From Tepidibacter mesophilus (GTDB lineage Bacteria > Bacillota > Clostridia > Peptostreptococcales > Peptostreptococcaceae), in the NCBI RefSeq assembly GCF_002724055.1, contig NZ_BDQY01000016.1:1-64000 (forward strand): 64,000 bases of DNA, given 5' to 3'. How positions within the stretch are numbered: the stretch's first letter is position 1; each line of letters opens with the position of its first letter. This document shows, one piece after another, positions 47,054 through 56,617 of this stretch. The translations under genes and the position numbers were made by a program. Below the pieces are notes generated by a model, which did not search any database, was not told where the DNA came from, and was given only the letters and a program-made list of their open reading frames with translations.

Positions 47054-47224
47054 TTATTCATCTGATAATAGTCCATGCCCCTGTTTATAAAAATTTCCTT
47101 TTTGAACATTATTTTTTCTATATCCTAAATCCTGTTCATAATAAATATCTCTATCAGCTTCTAATCCCTTATATTCATCTATTATTTCTTTGCTGTTCTT
47201 TAATCTTTTCCCTTCTTTGTCCAC
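47054..47224 (-). CDS. Unrecognised 56-residue hydrophilic protein
   Basis: A short reading frame with a GTG start and an excellent AGGAGGTGATATT leader. The product is hydrophilic, with MDKEGKRLKNSKEIIDEYKG at the start and QKGNFYKQGHGLLSDE at the end. I do not recognise it. Size and composition are like small sporulation proteins. A bidirectional terminator lies downstream and pncB is divergent. The plus-strand frame in the same place has no ribosome binding site. Confidence 0.65.
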   Translation of the reverse strand: MDKEGKRLKNSKEIIDEYKGLEADRDIYYEQDLGYRKNNVQKGNFYKQGHGLLSDE

Positions 47225-47348
47225 AATATCACCTCCTAGATAAAATTATTTTTTCGTTAATTTTTAAATATATACTAATGTTATTGTAGATTTCTGAAAA
47301 TATTGATAAAATCTAAAATGTAGCTACGATTGGAAAGGATGATAAATT

Positions 47349-48785
47349 ATGAGAAATTTAACTTTACTTACTGACCTATATCAATTAACAATGATGCACG
47401 GTTATTTTAGTCAAAATGTCCATGAAGATATAGTTGTATTTGATATGTTCTTTAGAAAAAATCCTTGTAACGGAGGTTATACTCTAGTTTGCGGAATACA
47501 ACAGCTGGTTGATTACATAAATAATCTTAAATTTGAAGAAAATGATTTAGACTATTTGAAACAACTAAACTTATTCTCGGATGCTTTCTTAAATCTACTG
47601 AGAAATTTTGAATTTACAGGAGATATATACTCAGTTGAAGAAGGTTCTGTAATGTTTCCTAATGAACCTATAATAAGAATAAAGGCTCCTTTATACCAAG
47701 CTCAACTTATAGAAACTACACTTCTTAACATAATTAATTTTCAATCATTGATAGCTACTAAGGCATCTCGTGTTTGCTTTGCAGCTAACGGAGATTCCGT
47801 ACTTGAATTTGGGCTAAGACGTGCTCAGGGACCTGATGCAGGTATTTATGGATCTCGTGCCGCCATTGTAGGGGGTTGTTCAGGTACTGCAAATGTGCTT
47901 GCTGGTCAAATGTTTGATGTTCCAATTATAGGTACCCATGCTCACAGCTGGGTTCAAAAATTCGATTCTGAGTTAGAGAGCTTTAGAGCTTACTCTAGTG
48001 TATATCCAGAAAAGGCTCTTTTATTAGTAGATACTTACAACGTTTTAAATAGCGGTGTACCTAATGCGATTAAAGTATTCAAAGAACTTAGAGACAAAGG
48101 TCATGAGCCTATTGGAATAAGACTTGACTCAGGTGATCTTGAATATTTATCAAAACAAGCTAAAAAAATGCTAAATGAAGCTGGGTTTGAAAATTTATCA
48201 ATAGTTGCCTCAAATGATCTAGATGAATATAAAATAACTCACCTTAAAAACTCAGGAGCTAAGATAAACAGTTGGGGAGTCGGAACAAAACTTATAACAT
48301 CTAGTGATTGTCCTTCTCTTGGAGGAGTTTATAAGCTTTGTGCTTCCGATGATGGAAATGGATTAATACCTAAAATTAAAATATCTGAAGATCCAGAAAA
48401 AATAAATAATCCAGGTTATAAAAAAGTAGTTAGAATATATAATAAATCAAAAAAAGCTGAGGCAGATATTATTCTCTTAGACGAAGAAACTATAAATGCA
48501 AATAGTCCTCTTACAGTATTTCATCCTATTCATACTTGGAAAAAGAAAACTTTTAAAAATTACTCTATAAAAGAATTATTAAAACCTTTATTTTTAAAAG
48601 GGAAATGCGTTCACGAACCAAAGAGCGTTATGGAAATAAGAGAATTTGCAAAACAAGAATTAAATACATTGTGGAAGCAATATAGACGAATAGAGTCTCC
48701 AGAAGTATATAAGGTAGATTTATCATTAAACCTTTGGACCCTTAAAAATGAAATGATAAAAGAAAAGAAAAAAGATAGCTTGTAA
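47349..48785 (+). CDS. pncB: Nicotinate phosphoribosyltransferase
   Basis: Joins nicotinate and PRPP to form nicotinate mononucleotide in NAD salvage. The 478-residue protein begins LLTDLYQLTMMHGYF and has EFGLRRAQGPDAG, the catalytic-site GTHAHSWVQ segment, LLVDTYN and GIRLDSGDL. A GGAAAGGATG site precedes the ATG. It has its own terminator and faces trxB convergently. Confidence 0.96.
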   Translation: MRNLTLLTDLYQLTMMHGYFSQNVHEDIVVFDMFFRKNPCNGGYTLVCGIQQLVDYINNLKFEENDLDYLKQLNLFSDAFLNLLRNFEFTGDIYSVEEGSVMFPNEPIIRIKAPLYQAQLIETTLLNIINFQSLIATKASRVCFAANGDSVLEFGLRRAQGPDAGIYGSRAAIVGGCSGTANVLAGQMFDVPIIGTHAHSWVQKFDSELESFRAYSSVYPEKALLLVDTYNVLNSGVPNAIKVFKELRDKGHEPIGIRLDSGDLEYLSKQAKKMLNEAGFENLSIVASNDLDEYKITHLKNSGAKINSWGVGTKLITSSDCPSLGGVYKLCASDDGNGLIPKIKISEDPEKINNPGYKKVVRIYNKSKKAEADIILLDEETINANSPLTVFHPIHTWKKKTFKNYSIKELLKPLFLKGKCVHEPKSVMEIREFAKQELNTLWKQYRRIESPEVYKVDLSLNLWTLKNEMIKEKKKDSL

Positions 48786-48806
48786 TTTTACAAGCTATCT
48801 TTTTTA
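48770..48806. terminator. Bidirectional terminator between pncB and trxB
   Basis: AAAAGATAGCTTGTAA and TTACAAGCTATCTTTT are complementary, between two convergent stop codons. Confidence 0.9.
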
Positions 48807-48809
48807 ATA

Positions 48810-49754
48810 CTATTCTTCAAAATTATTTTCAATATACTTCTCAGCCATTACTGTAGCAGTTGCTCCATCTCCACAAGCAGTAACAACCTGTCTTAATATT
48901 TTAACTCTACAATCTCCTGCTGCATATACTCCAGGAACATTAGTCTCCATATTTTCAGTAGTTGGTATATATCCACGGTCCATATCTATTTTTCCATCAA
49001 ATAACTTAGTTTGAGGTGCATATCCTACGAATATGAATACTCCGAAAGTCCCATCTTCTTCATCAGCTTCAAACTCAGTAATCTCACCTGTTTCTCTATT
49101 TTTAAGAGTCATAGATTCTAATATTCCATCACCTTTTAACTCAGTGATTTCTATATTCCACTTAATTTCTATCTTATCATGATTTAAAACCTTAGCTTGG
49201 ATAGATTTTGCAGCAGTAAGGTGGTTATCTCTTGATAATATAGTTACTTTTCTTGCAAACTTAGTTAAGAACATAGCTTCCTCACAAGCAGAATCTCCTC
49301 CACCAACTACGAATACTTCTAAATCAGTAAAGAATGCTCCATCACAAGTAGCACAATAAGTAACTCCTTTTCCTGTTAACTCTTTCTCTCCAGGTACGTT
49401 AAGTTTTCTTGGAGTAGCTCCAGTTGCTATAACTACAGCTTTAGCTTTATATTCCTCTTTCTTTCCTTTTAGAACTTTTATCTTTCCATCAAATTCTACA
49501 TCTTCAATAGTATCCTTTACTCTTTTCGCTCCAAACTCTTCACATTGCTCTACCATTCTAGCTACTAAGCTTGGTCCAGTAGCATTTTGTATAGATCCTG
49601 GATAGTTAGCAACTTCATCTGTAGTAGCTATTTGTCCTCCAGTTCTATCCTTTTCTATTATAAGAGTGTTCATCTTAGCTCTAGCTCCATATAATCCCGC
49701 TGATAAACCTCCTGGTCCAGCTCCTATTACTATTAAATCATATACCATAGACAT
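48810..49754 (-). CDS. trxB: Thioredoxin reductase of the glycine reductase cluster
   Basis: The 314-residue flavoprotein has the FAD motif VIGAGPGGLSAGLY, the redox CATC centre (about residues 134-137), the NAD(P)H motif VVGGGDSACEEA and the C-terminal YAAGDCR. It passes electrons from NADPH to thioredoxin, which re-reduces the reductase selenoproteins. A longer frame from 49763 puts the start inside the AGGGAG site, so the ATG at 49754 is used. In known clusters trxB often comes first; here it is last. Confidence 0.94.
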   Translation of the reverse strand: MSMVYDLIVIGAGPGGLSAGLYGARAKMNTLIIEKDRTGGQIATTDEVANYPGSIQNATGPSLVARMVEQCEEFGAKRVKDTIEDVEFDGKIKVLKGKKEEYKAKAVVIATGATPRKLNVPGEKELTGKGVTYCATCDGAFFTDLEVFVVGGGDSACEEAMFLTKFARKVTILSRDNHLTAAKSIQAKVLNHDKIEIKWNIEITELKGDGILESMTLKNRETGEITEFEADEEDGTFGVFIFVGYAPQTKLFDGKIDMDRGYIPTTENMETNVPGVYAAGDCRVKILRQVVTACGDGATATVMAEKYIENNFEE

Positions 49755-49832
49755 AAGTTTCATCTCCCTTTAATATCCCTAATATTGTAAACCTTTATAA
49801 TATTTCGATATTTTTTTATGTATTCCTTTATA

Positions 49833-51368
49833 TTATACTTTATTTATCTTTTGTTCTTTATATCTTTCATTAACAGCATCAAGATCTTCATTCTTAAGCT
49901 CCTTGAATAAGGATATACATCCTAAAATCATTATTAATGCAAACGGGAATGCTGCAGCTATAGATGCTGTTTGAAGTGTTGTAAGTCCTCCTCCAAGTAA
50001 AAGACCAAAAGCCATTGAAGATTGTATAATTCCCCAAATAACTTTTCTCTTAGTAGATGGATTTAAATCTCCATTAGAAGACATCATACCTAAAACGAAT
50101 GTAGCAGAATCTGCTGATGTAACAAAAAATGTACAAAGTAATATAACAGCTACCAAAGATATTATACTTCCAAGCGGGTAATGACTCATCACAACAAAGA
50201 AAGCTGTTTCTGTAACTTTTGCAGCCTCTGTTGCTATATCAAGTCCTAAGTTAACTCCTAATGTTCCAAATACAGCAAACCACATGAAACTCCCAAGAGT
50301 CGGTACTAATAAAACTCCTATTATAAATTCTCTTATAGTTCTTCCTCTTGATATACGTGCTATAAAAGTTCCAACGAATGGTGCCCATGCAATCCACCAA
50401 GCCCAGTAGAATAATGTCCATCCACCTAACCATGAGTTGTCTCCAAATGCATTTATACGAAAGCTATCAGGCGTAAAGCTACCTAAGTATTGTCCTATTC
50501 CAGCAGTAAATGCATTTATTATTTTTACAGTAGGCCCAAGTAAGAAAGCTAACATCATTAATACAAAAGCTATTCCTAAATTAAGATTTGATAAAAATTT
50601 AATTCCTTTATCAAGTCCTGTAACTGCCGACAACATAAATAATATCGTAACTATTACTATTATTATTACTTTTGATGTCGTATTTGTTGGAATCCCGAAT
50701 AAGTGGTTAAGTCCACTGTTTATCTGAAGAGTTCCAAGTCCTAAAGATGTTGCAACTCCTGCAACAGTTGCAAATATAGCCAGTATATCTATAAATTTAC
50801 CCAGTCCTCCGTTAACTCTTTTTTCACCGAATAAAGGTATAAATATACTACTTATAAGACCCGGTGTATTTTTTCTAAATTGGAAATATGCAAGAGCTAA
50901 TGCTAATACACTATAACCTGCCCACGGATGAAATCCCCAGTGGAAGAAAGAAGTTTTTATAGCAAGTTGAGCAGCATCAGCTGATCCTGGCTCAGCAAGT
51001 CCAAGAGGAGGATTAACAAAATGATTAAGAGGTTCTGCAACACCCCAGAATACTAATCCTATACCCATTCCTGCACTAAATAACATAGCAAACCATGAAA
51101 CATAAGAATAATCTGGTGTTGAATCATCTGGCCCAAGTTTTACATTTCCGTATCTACTACCTGCAAGTAGTACTGCAACTAATACGAAGAAAAACATTCC
51201 CATTAGATACATCCATCCAAAATTATCTCTTAAGAATACATAGAGCCCATTAGCTGCATTTCCAAAACTTTCATTAGCTATAAGAGCCCATGCAACGATA
51301 CCTAAAACAAACAGTACCGATATAATATATACTGAATTATCATTATTTTTATTAGTCTTATTAGTCAA
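49833..51368 (-). CDS. BCCT-family transporter (betaine/carnitine/choline type)
   Basis: A 511-residue membrane protein with about 12 segments and the BCCT hallmarks: GMGIGLVFWGVAEPLNHF, the Trp-rich segment FYWAWWIAWAPFVG, and FIARISRGRTIREF. BCCT proteins import glycine betaine, carnitine, choline or, in some cases, glycine, with Na+ or H+. Its place in the glycine reductase transcript suggests uptake of the reductase substrate. That makes it worth asking whether glycine or betaine is used; the sequence does not decide it. Confidence 0.93.
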   Translation of the reverse strand: MTNKTNKNNDNSVYIISVLFVLGIVAWALIANESFGNAANGLYVFLRDNFGWMYLMGMFFFVLVAVLLAGSRYGNVKLGPDDSTPDYSYVSWFAMLFSAGMGIGLVFWGVAEPLNHFVNPPLGLAEPGSADAAQLAIKTSFFHWGFHPWAGYSVLALALAYFQFRKNTPGLISSIFIPLFGEKRVNGGLGKFIDILAIFATVAGVATSLGLGTLQINSGLNHLFGIPTNTTSKVIIIVIVTILFMLSAVTGLDKGIKFLSNLNLGIAFVLMMLAFLLGPTVKIINAFTAGIGQYLGSFTPDSFRINAFGDNSWLGGWTLFYWAWWIAWAPFVGTFIARISRGRTIREFIIGVLLVPTLGSFMWFAVFGTLGVNLGLDIATEAAKVTETAFFVVMSHYPLGSIISLVAVILLCTFFVTSADSATFVLGMMSSNGDLNPSTKRKVIWGIIQSSMAFGLLLGGGLTTLQTASIAAAFPFALIMILGCISLFKELKNEDLDAVNERYKEQKINKV

Positions 51369-51438
51369 ATAAATTCCTCCTTTAAATTCTAGGAGATATA
51401 TAAATATATCTCCTAGTTATGTCTTCGGGGGTTAATTC

Positions 51439-52596
51439 TTAACTTACATAGCCTTCTTTTTTAAGTATTTCAAAAGCAGCTTCAACCTTAGTTTCATTTA
51501 TCATAACTATAGGTCCAGTACATCCCATGCCACTTTCTGCATATATTCCATTTCTCCATAAAGCCTTTACAGCATCTTCAAGATCTAATATATCAATACC
51601 AGAAACAGAACCTGTCACGATTTCTTTATCTGGTGCTGCAACTTCTTCTTCATCTTTTTTCTTTTCTTTAGTTACAGAAGATAATATATCACAAAGCTTA
51701 GCATCTTTTGCAGATTTGAATTCGTCTTTAGATATTTTCTTAATATTCCCCTTTGCAACTTGTCCTGCATAAGATATAGCATTAGCTACAACAGGTACCC
51801 CAGATGCTCTTGAAAGTATTAATATAGTTCTGTCATATCCTTCTCCAACCCCAGGACCATATCCAAATCCCATAGCTTCATAACTTCCACCAGTATTAAA
51901 TGATGAGAATACCTTCATAAGTAGGTTACCTGTTAATGTATCTGTAACCATTACATCAGGTGTTCCTGTTAATAGATCGTTTCCTCTCATAACAGCTCCG
52001 CCATCTGCTCTTAATGATTCAGTAAAATTAACTTTGTATCCATTCTCATTTAATTCTTTCAAAGCTTTCTCAACTTGTCTAGCTCCATCTAAATTTAATA
52101 TACCTACTGTTGGGTCTTTTATTCCCAAAGATTTGGCTGTTATTATTCCGTACAAAGCATTCTTTACCATACCCTCAACTCTATGAGCTGATGAAGTTCC
52201 TGTTGTAGTAGCTATTATCATTTCTTTACCAATACCTGGAGTTACTACTCTACCTACAGTAGATACTCCTATTGGAAAATTATAATGCATAGTAACACAA
52301 GAATCTATTTCTTTAGAATCTAAAAGTTGTTCCATAACCTTATGCTGTTCATCTTCTGTATTTGCTTGTACTGTTCTAAGATTCGTATTAACTTTAGGTC
52401 CTATTAATACTACTTCAATTGAATTATCTCTACTTTGAGCAAGTTCTGCTCCTTTTAGTATATTATCAACACCATGTTCGCTTCCAAGAAGAGTTATTCC
52501 AACCCTTTTCTTTTCACCGAATTGTCCACTCTCTATAGCATCTGCAATCTCATTAAATGCTTTTCCTATCATATTTTTTAAGTTTTTATCACTCAT
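51439..52596 (-). CDS. grdD: Glycine reductase complex protein C, beta subunit (PlsX-like)
   Basis: Protein C releases the carboxymethyl-derived acetyl group as acetyl phosphate. The 385-residue protein is related to PlsX phosphate acyltransferases. Its C-terminal active-site Cys lies in SGMGCTGPIV at residue 359, the number I recall for the catalytic Cys of the Eubacterium acidaminophilum enzyme; this supports the ATG at 52596 over the GTG at 52605. It lies 11 bases after grdC. Confidence 0.94.
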   Translation of the reverse strand: MSDKNLKNMIGKAFNEIADAIESGQFGEKKRVGITLLGSEHGVDNILKGAELAQSRDNSIEVVLIGPKVNTNLRTVQANTEDEQHKVMEQLLDSKEIDSCVTMHYNFPIGVSTVGRVVTPGIGKEMIIATTTGTSSAHRVEGMVKNALYGIITAKSLGIKDPTVGILNLDGARQVEKALKELNENGYKVNFTESLRADGGAVMRGNDLLTGTPDVMVTDTLTGNLLMKVFSSFNTGGSYEAMGFGYGPGVGEGYDRTILILSRASGVPVVANAISYAGQVAKGNIKKISKDEFKSAKDAKLCDILSSVTKEKKKDEEEVAAPDKEIVTGSVSGIDILDLEDAVKALWRNGIYAESGMGCTGPIVMINETKVEAAFEILKKEGYVS

Positions 52597-52607
52597 TAAT
52601 ATCACCT

Positions 52608-54146
52608 CTATTCAGCTGATAAATGTGATGCAAATTCTCTCATGGCCTCAGCTATCATTATTTTAACGCTTTCATTAGAAACTCCTTGATCTTGATCTAC
52701 TTTACCATCATTCTTTTCCATAACTATTGATACTCCATCAAATAGGTTAGTCATACGTCCAAGGAATAAACTTCCTTTTCCAACTACCATAGCCCTGTTT
52801 ATTTCATCATTTAACATAGCTTGTCTTGCAAAACCTACATATGGTACCCCAGATGGTATATGTCCTTGAGTTGGAGCCCAACCTGGCATTCCGTGATTTT
52901 TAACAAAGTTCATAAGATCTTTCTTTTCTATATCTTTTCTCTTAACTCCTAAAGCTCCTATCATCTTATAGTTAGATGTTGGAACATCTCCTGCTCCTGC
53001 TGGTTTAGTTATATCAGGATTTTGCATCTCTACTGAATACTTATCTATATCAGTTATTTTTAGGTTACCTTTGTCAAGAGGCATAGTTATTAATGAAGTT
53101 ATTACAGCTTGAGGAGAAGATCCTGTTCCAACTGTATGTCTTCCAACTAAATCAGTTCTTAAAACTGGGTTTACACCATCATTTTTACTTACAAGTACTG
53201 CAAATCCGCCAAGTACATCTTCAAGTACAGGCATATCTTTCTTAACATGGTCTTTTCCGTTCATTCCAAGTTTTGCAGTAGCTCCACCTGCAACTATAAC
53301 TACATTCTCATATACTCCAGCTTTAACAAGAGCTGCTGCTTGTATTAAAGCATGAGTAGGTGCTGCACAAAATCCTCTTGTGTCAGAGCCAGTTGCATTA
53401 ACGCATCCTGCAACTTCAGCTATGGCTTTTGCGAAGTTTCCTCCACCTCTTTGGTTAACATCTCCACAAGCCTCTTCTGAACACTCAACAACATAATCTA
53501 TATCTTGTGGGTTTATATTATTTTTATCTAATAAGTTAAGCATAGCAACTACTCCAGATGCTTTAACTACTAAGTTTTCAAATATTATATGTGCATTTAA
53601 GTTAGGATCTATATTATGGGCTGCTTTTACACAACCAACTATTTTTCCATCGTTATATAAAGCTTCAGCGTGATTTTCTTTTATAAATTTCTCTATATTA
53701 TCTAATTCATCGCCTTCTTTTATCTTATTTACTAACTCATCCTTTATTAAAGGGTGATCTTTTAATTTTCCTTTTACTGTTTTTGCAAATTCATTTTCAA
53801 GTATTACTAAATCAAATACATCTACGCATTGTAAAAGTCCTATAAATTCATCTTGAGGCATTATCTCTCCAAATTTACCGAACCTATTAGTTTTATCACT
53901 TTCCTTGTCAAACCAAGGCATTTCAACTTTTCCTAGTTCCTCTGGTGTCATGTTCCCTATATACGTTTGGTTAGGTAAATATTTTACAACTTCTTCAAAA
54001 CTTCTTAAATGTTTTGGTAATTCTTTCAAATATTCTGATTCAGGATTAACTATTCTTTCAGTTACTTGAGTTGATCCATTGTGAATTATCATATCTGGGG
54101 TATGTACAAGTATGTACCCACTTCCCTTTACTACAGCATAAGACAT
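52608..54146 (-). CDS. grdC: Glycine reductase complex protein C, alpha subunit (FabH-like)
   Basis: The 512-residue protein is thiolase/FabH-like, with ECSEEACGDVNQRGGGNF, GSDTRGFCAAPTHALIQAAA and the VVAGGATAKLGMNGKDH region. With GrdD it takes the acetyl group from GrdA and makes acetyl phosphate. The GTG at 54155 overlaps GGAGGTG, so the ATG at 54146 is chosen. A terminator and a separate operator region lie upstream, so grdC, grdD, the transporter and trxB may be a second transcription unit. Confidence 0.95.
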   Translation of the reverse strand: MSYAVVKGSGYILVHTPDMIIHNGSTQVTERIVNPESEYLKELPKHLRSFEEVVKYLPNQTYIGNMTPEELGKVEMPWFDKESDKTNRFGKFGEIMPQDEFIGLLQCVDVFDLVILENEFAKTVKGKLKDHPLIKDELVNKIKEGDELDNIEKFIKENHAEALYNDGKIVGCVKAAHNIDPNLNAHIIFENLVVKASGVVAMLNLLDKNNINPQDIDYVVECSEEACGDVNQRGGGNFAKAIAEVAGCVNATGSDTRGFCAAPTHALIQAAALVKAGVYENVVIVAGGATAKLGMNGKDHVKKDMPVLEDVLGGFAVLVSKNDGVNPVLRTDLVGRHTVGTGSSPQAVITSLITMPLDKGNLKITDIDKYSVEMQNPDITKPAGAGDVPTSNYKMIGALGVKRKDIEKKDLMNFVKNHGMPGWAPTQGHIPSGVPYVGFARQAMLNDEINRAMVVGKGSLFLGRMTNLFDGVSIVMEKNDGKVDQDQGVSNESVKIMIAEAMREFASHLSAE

Positions 54147-54265
54147 TACATTCACCTCCGCATTATTATGAAACTCTTTTTATATTATTGTTACTTATGA
54201 AATACAAAATTTTAATATTAATATTTCTAATTATTAATTTTTTAAATATTTTGTATTTCTAACTC

Positions 54266-54344
54266 ATTATACCATACATATTTTGTTAAATGATATATAT
54301 TTAACAGGTTTATTATGTAATTTGTCATATGATACATATTTAAC
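54266..54344 (-). promoter_or_regulatory. Candidate grdC promoter with two 21-bp operator-like palindromes
   Basis: Two related 21-bp dyads lie at 54285-54305 (arms GTTAAAT and ATTTAAC) and 54324-54344 (arms GTCATAT and ATTTAAC on the plus strand), 39 bp apart centre to centre. A TATAAT at 54271-54266 (minus strand) places the first dyad over the -35 region. The rest of 54156-54265 holds only AT-rich leader. Confidence 0.55.
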
Positions 54345-54360
54345 AATTTTTTTTGTGTAA

Positions 54361-54391
54361 AAAGGAGTGATATAGTATACCACTCCTTTAT
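54361..54391 (-). terminator. Terminator after grdA
   Basis: AAAGGAGTG and CACTCCTTT pair around a 12-base loop, followed by TTTTT on the minus strand. Confidence 0.85.
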
Positions 54392-54422
54392 TTAATTTAA
54401 GCTACAAACATGCAGAGCTTAA

Positions 54423-54899
54423 TTAATCATTAAATTTACAGAATTCATCTCTTATATTTTTCATTTCTTCTATTATCTCATCTACTTCAAGAACCATTTC
54501 CATCATACCAATTTGATCCTCGTATACAGATGCATCAACTTCACCTTTAAACTTATCTTCTACAGCGTGATATGCTCTAAGTCCAAGTTCTACTCCTGCA
54601 AGTGGTCCTGCAAAAGTTGGATCTCCTGCAGTTACTGTCTCAGCTGCTAGACCAGCAGCTTCAGCTTCAGCGGCACCTAAAAGAACAACCATGTTTTCAG
54701 CTCCATGCTTCTCAGTTAAATCCTTAACACGTTGTTGGTTCTCTAGATCCATCGCTCCTGCAGCAGTTCAGACAAAACACTCAGTAGATGAGAATACAAC
54801 CTCTGCTCCAGTACCTTTTAAACACTCTTCCATAGCAGGACCAGGTATTCCATCTCTGTCACCAATTACAATGACTTTTTTTCCATCATAAAATCCCAT
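54423..54899 (-). CDS. grdA: Glycine reductase selenoprotein A
   Basis: GrdA receives the carboxymethyl group as a selenoether from protein B and passes it to protein C. The gene has 158 codons, with an in-frame UGA at 54770-54768, codon 44, in the family motif CFV-Sec-TAAGAM. The start [20 protein letters not shown] matches the family, and the end has [13 protein letters not shown] normal gene caller would begin at Met50. No clear SECIS hairpin was found by eye. GrdA is expected to interact with thioredoxin reduction between turnovers. Confidence 0.96.
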
Positions 54900-54952
54900 G
54901 ACTATACTTCCTCTCTTTTTTAGTATTTTTTAATTTATTTAAATTTATTATC

Positions 54953-55270
54953 TTATAAGTATTTTTTTATCATTTCTTCTATGTTCTCAGCTGTTGCATC
55001 ATCTTTAGTTAACTCTTCAACTTTTTCTCCATCTTTATAAATAGCTATAGTTGGTAACCCTAAAACTTTTTGCTTTATAGCAAGTCTTCTAGCTTTTGAA
55101 GTGTCTAGCTTAGCAAACTTTAATTGGTCTCTATATTTTTGTGATAACTCAATGACACTTGGCATAAGAGCTTTACAAGGCTCGCAACTCTCACTCCAAA
55201 AGTCTACTAACATACATCCTGTACCATTTAGAACTTCTTCTTCAAATGTACTTTTATCTAAAGCTAACAT
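54953..55270 (-). CDS. trxA: Thioredoxin of the glycine reductase cluster, CEPC active site
   Basis: The 105-residue thioredoxin has the active-site segment [13 protein letters not shown], so CEPC rather than the usual CGPC, and the cis-Pro [11 protein letters not shown]. Non-standard dipeptides are known in thioredoxins of glycine reductase clusters and adjust reactivity with the selenoproteins. A longer frame from 55333 extends upstream; AAAGGAGTG supports the ATG at 55270. It lies between grdB and grdA. Confidence 0.93.
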   Translation of the reverse strand: MLALDKSTFEEEVLNGTGCMLVDFWSESCEPCKALMPSVIELSQKYRDQLKFAKLDTSKARRLAIKQKVLGLPTIAIYKDGEKVEELTKDDATAENIEEMIKKYL

Positions 55271-55292
55271 CCAAATCACTCCTTTTGTATAT

Positions 55293-56603
55293 CTATATTT
55301 TAACTTTATAAACAGTTTGATCTTTGGCATCATCAGTTAAAGCTTCAAGTGCTACTCCAACTCTATGATGTCTTAATTTCCACTGCTCTTCTTTAGTTGT
55401 AGATGGATCTCCTAATGGATATGGTATTGAAATAGTTGGAACCATCTTATTAGATCCTACAGTCTTAGCAACTGGTATTAAGTTAGCCATTTGCACTATA
55501 GGGAATCCAGCTCTTTCAATTTCTTTTACTATCGTTGCACCGCAACGAGTACAAGTACCTCATGTAGAAGATAGTACAACTGCATCTACGCCTTCTTTTT
55601 TGAAGTATTCAACCATTTCTTTACCCATTCTAGCAGCTTCTGCTTGAGTAGTTCCAGTTCCAACTGTTGTATAGAAATATTCATGAAGCTTTCCTATTAC
55701 TCCTTGTTTTTCGTACTCTCTTAAAGAATCTATAGGAACTATAACATTAGGATCAGCATCAGCCGCCGCTGGGTCAAATCCTGCATGTATTGTTTTAAAT
55801 ACTCCACTTTCTAATCTGTCCATTCCTTCTATACTGTATCTACCCCATCTTGTTGCAGAAGCAGATTGTATTCTATCTGGATTATCAACCGGTACTATAC
55901 CACCAGTAGTTGCGTAAGCTATAGTAGCTTTAGATAAATCTTTTATAGGAGGTGCAATTTCAACTCTATCTAATTTAGGAATAGGAAGCTCAGTTACGAA
56001 GTCTTCTCCGTTTATCTTTTTAAGAAGCATTTCAACAACACGCTCAGAAGCTGGCTTTGCATCTTCTAACCAATATTGATGTCTTATTCCTCTTACGAAG
56101 TATCCTTCCTCTTCAGCTGTTCCTAATTTTTCTCCATTTAATATCTTATTTGCATATGTAGCTATCTTCTTTATATCTTTTCTCATAGCTGCAGCACTTT
56201 TTCCACCTGGGAAAATTACTACATCTTTCTTAAACATTTCAACTCCAGGATTTTCTATATGCATAGATGATATAACTGGAACATTGAATTTTTCTTTTAC
56301 TATTTTAGCTATAACTCCACAAGCATTTCCATATCTACCCGCTTGGAATGCAGGTCCTGCAACAAATATATCAAATTCTTTATCTTCTAAGAATCCTAAA
56401 ATCATTTTTACTGCTTCTTCTTCATTAGAACCCATAAAATTATCTCCGCATATAATTGTGTGAGTAACCTCAGCATCTAATTGCTTGTTAAGTTCCATAG
56501 CAGGTCCTACTAAGCCTTCTCTAATCTCAGGAACAAAATCAGCCTTATCTTCTCCACCAACTTGTCCGAAAAATTGGTTTACGTAAAGTATTGCTTTTTT
56601 CAT
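55293..56603 (-). CDS. grdB: Glycine reductase protein B, selenoprotein subunit (GrdB)
   Basis: GrdB is the substrate-binding selenoprotein; its selenocysteine takes part in carboxymethyl transfer to GrdA. The 436-codon gene has an in-frame UGA at 55562-55560, codon 348, in the motif ST[12 protein letters not shown]. Without Sec decoding it looks like two ORFs. The sequence begins [20 protein letters not shown] and ends with [14 protein letters not shown], which I read as the glycine-specific type, though betaine and sarcosine paralogues are similar. AGGGAGGTG precedes the ATG at 56603. Confidence 0.95.
55528..55550 (-). promoter_or_regulatory. Candidate bacterial SECIS hairpin in grdB
   Basis: Twelve bases after the UGA, CGTTGC and GCAACG form a perfect six-pair stem with a GGT loop; ACT and AGT can extend it with a bulge. 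Its size and distance fit a SelB-bound hairpin. Confidence 0.7.
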
Positions 56604-56617
56604 CTTAGTGCACCTCC

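Noticed and set aside
47023-47289. An 88-residue hydrophobic plus-strand ORF
   Set aside because: It has no ribosome binding site and is opposite a small minus-strand gene with an excellent one.
55271-55333. A 21-residue N-terminal extension of the thioredoxin
   Set aside because: The extension overlaps the untranslated leader with the ribosome binding site, and thioredoxins of this group begin near the ATG at 55270.
54423-55562. grdA and grdB as truncated or frameshifted pseudogenes
   Set aside because: The internal UGA codons sit exactly in the conserved selenocysteine motifs, and both reading frames continue with family sequence on both sides.
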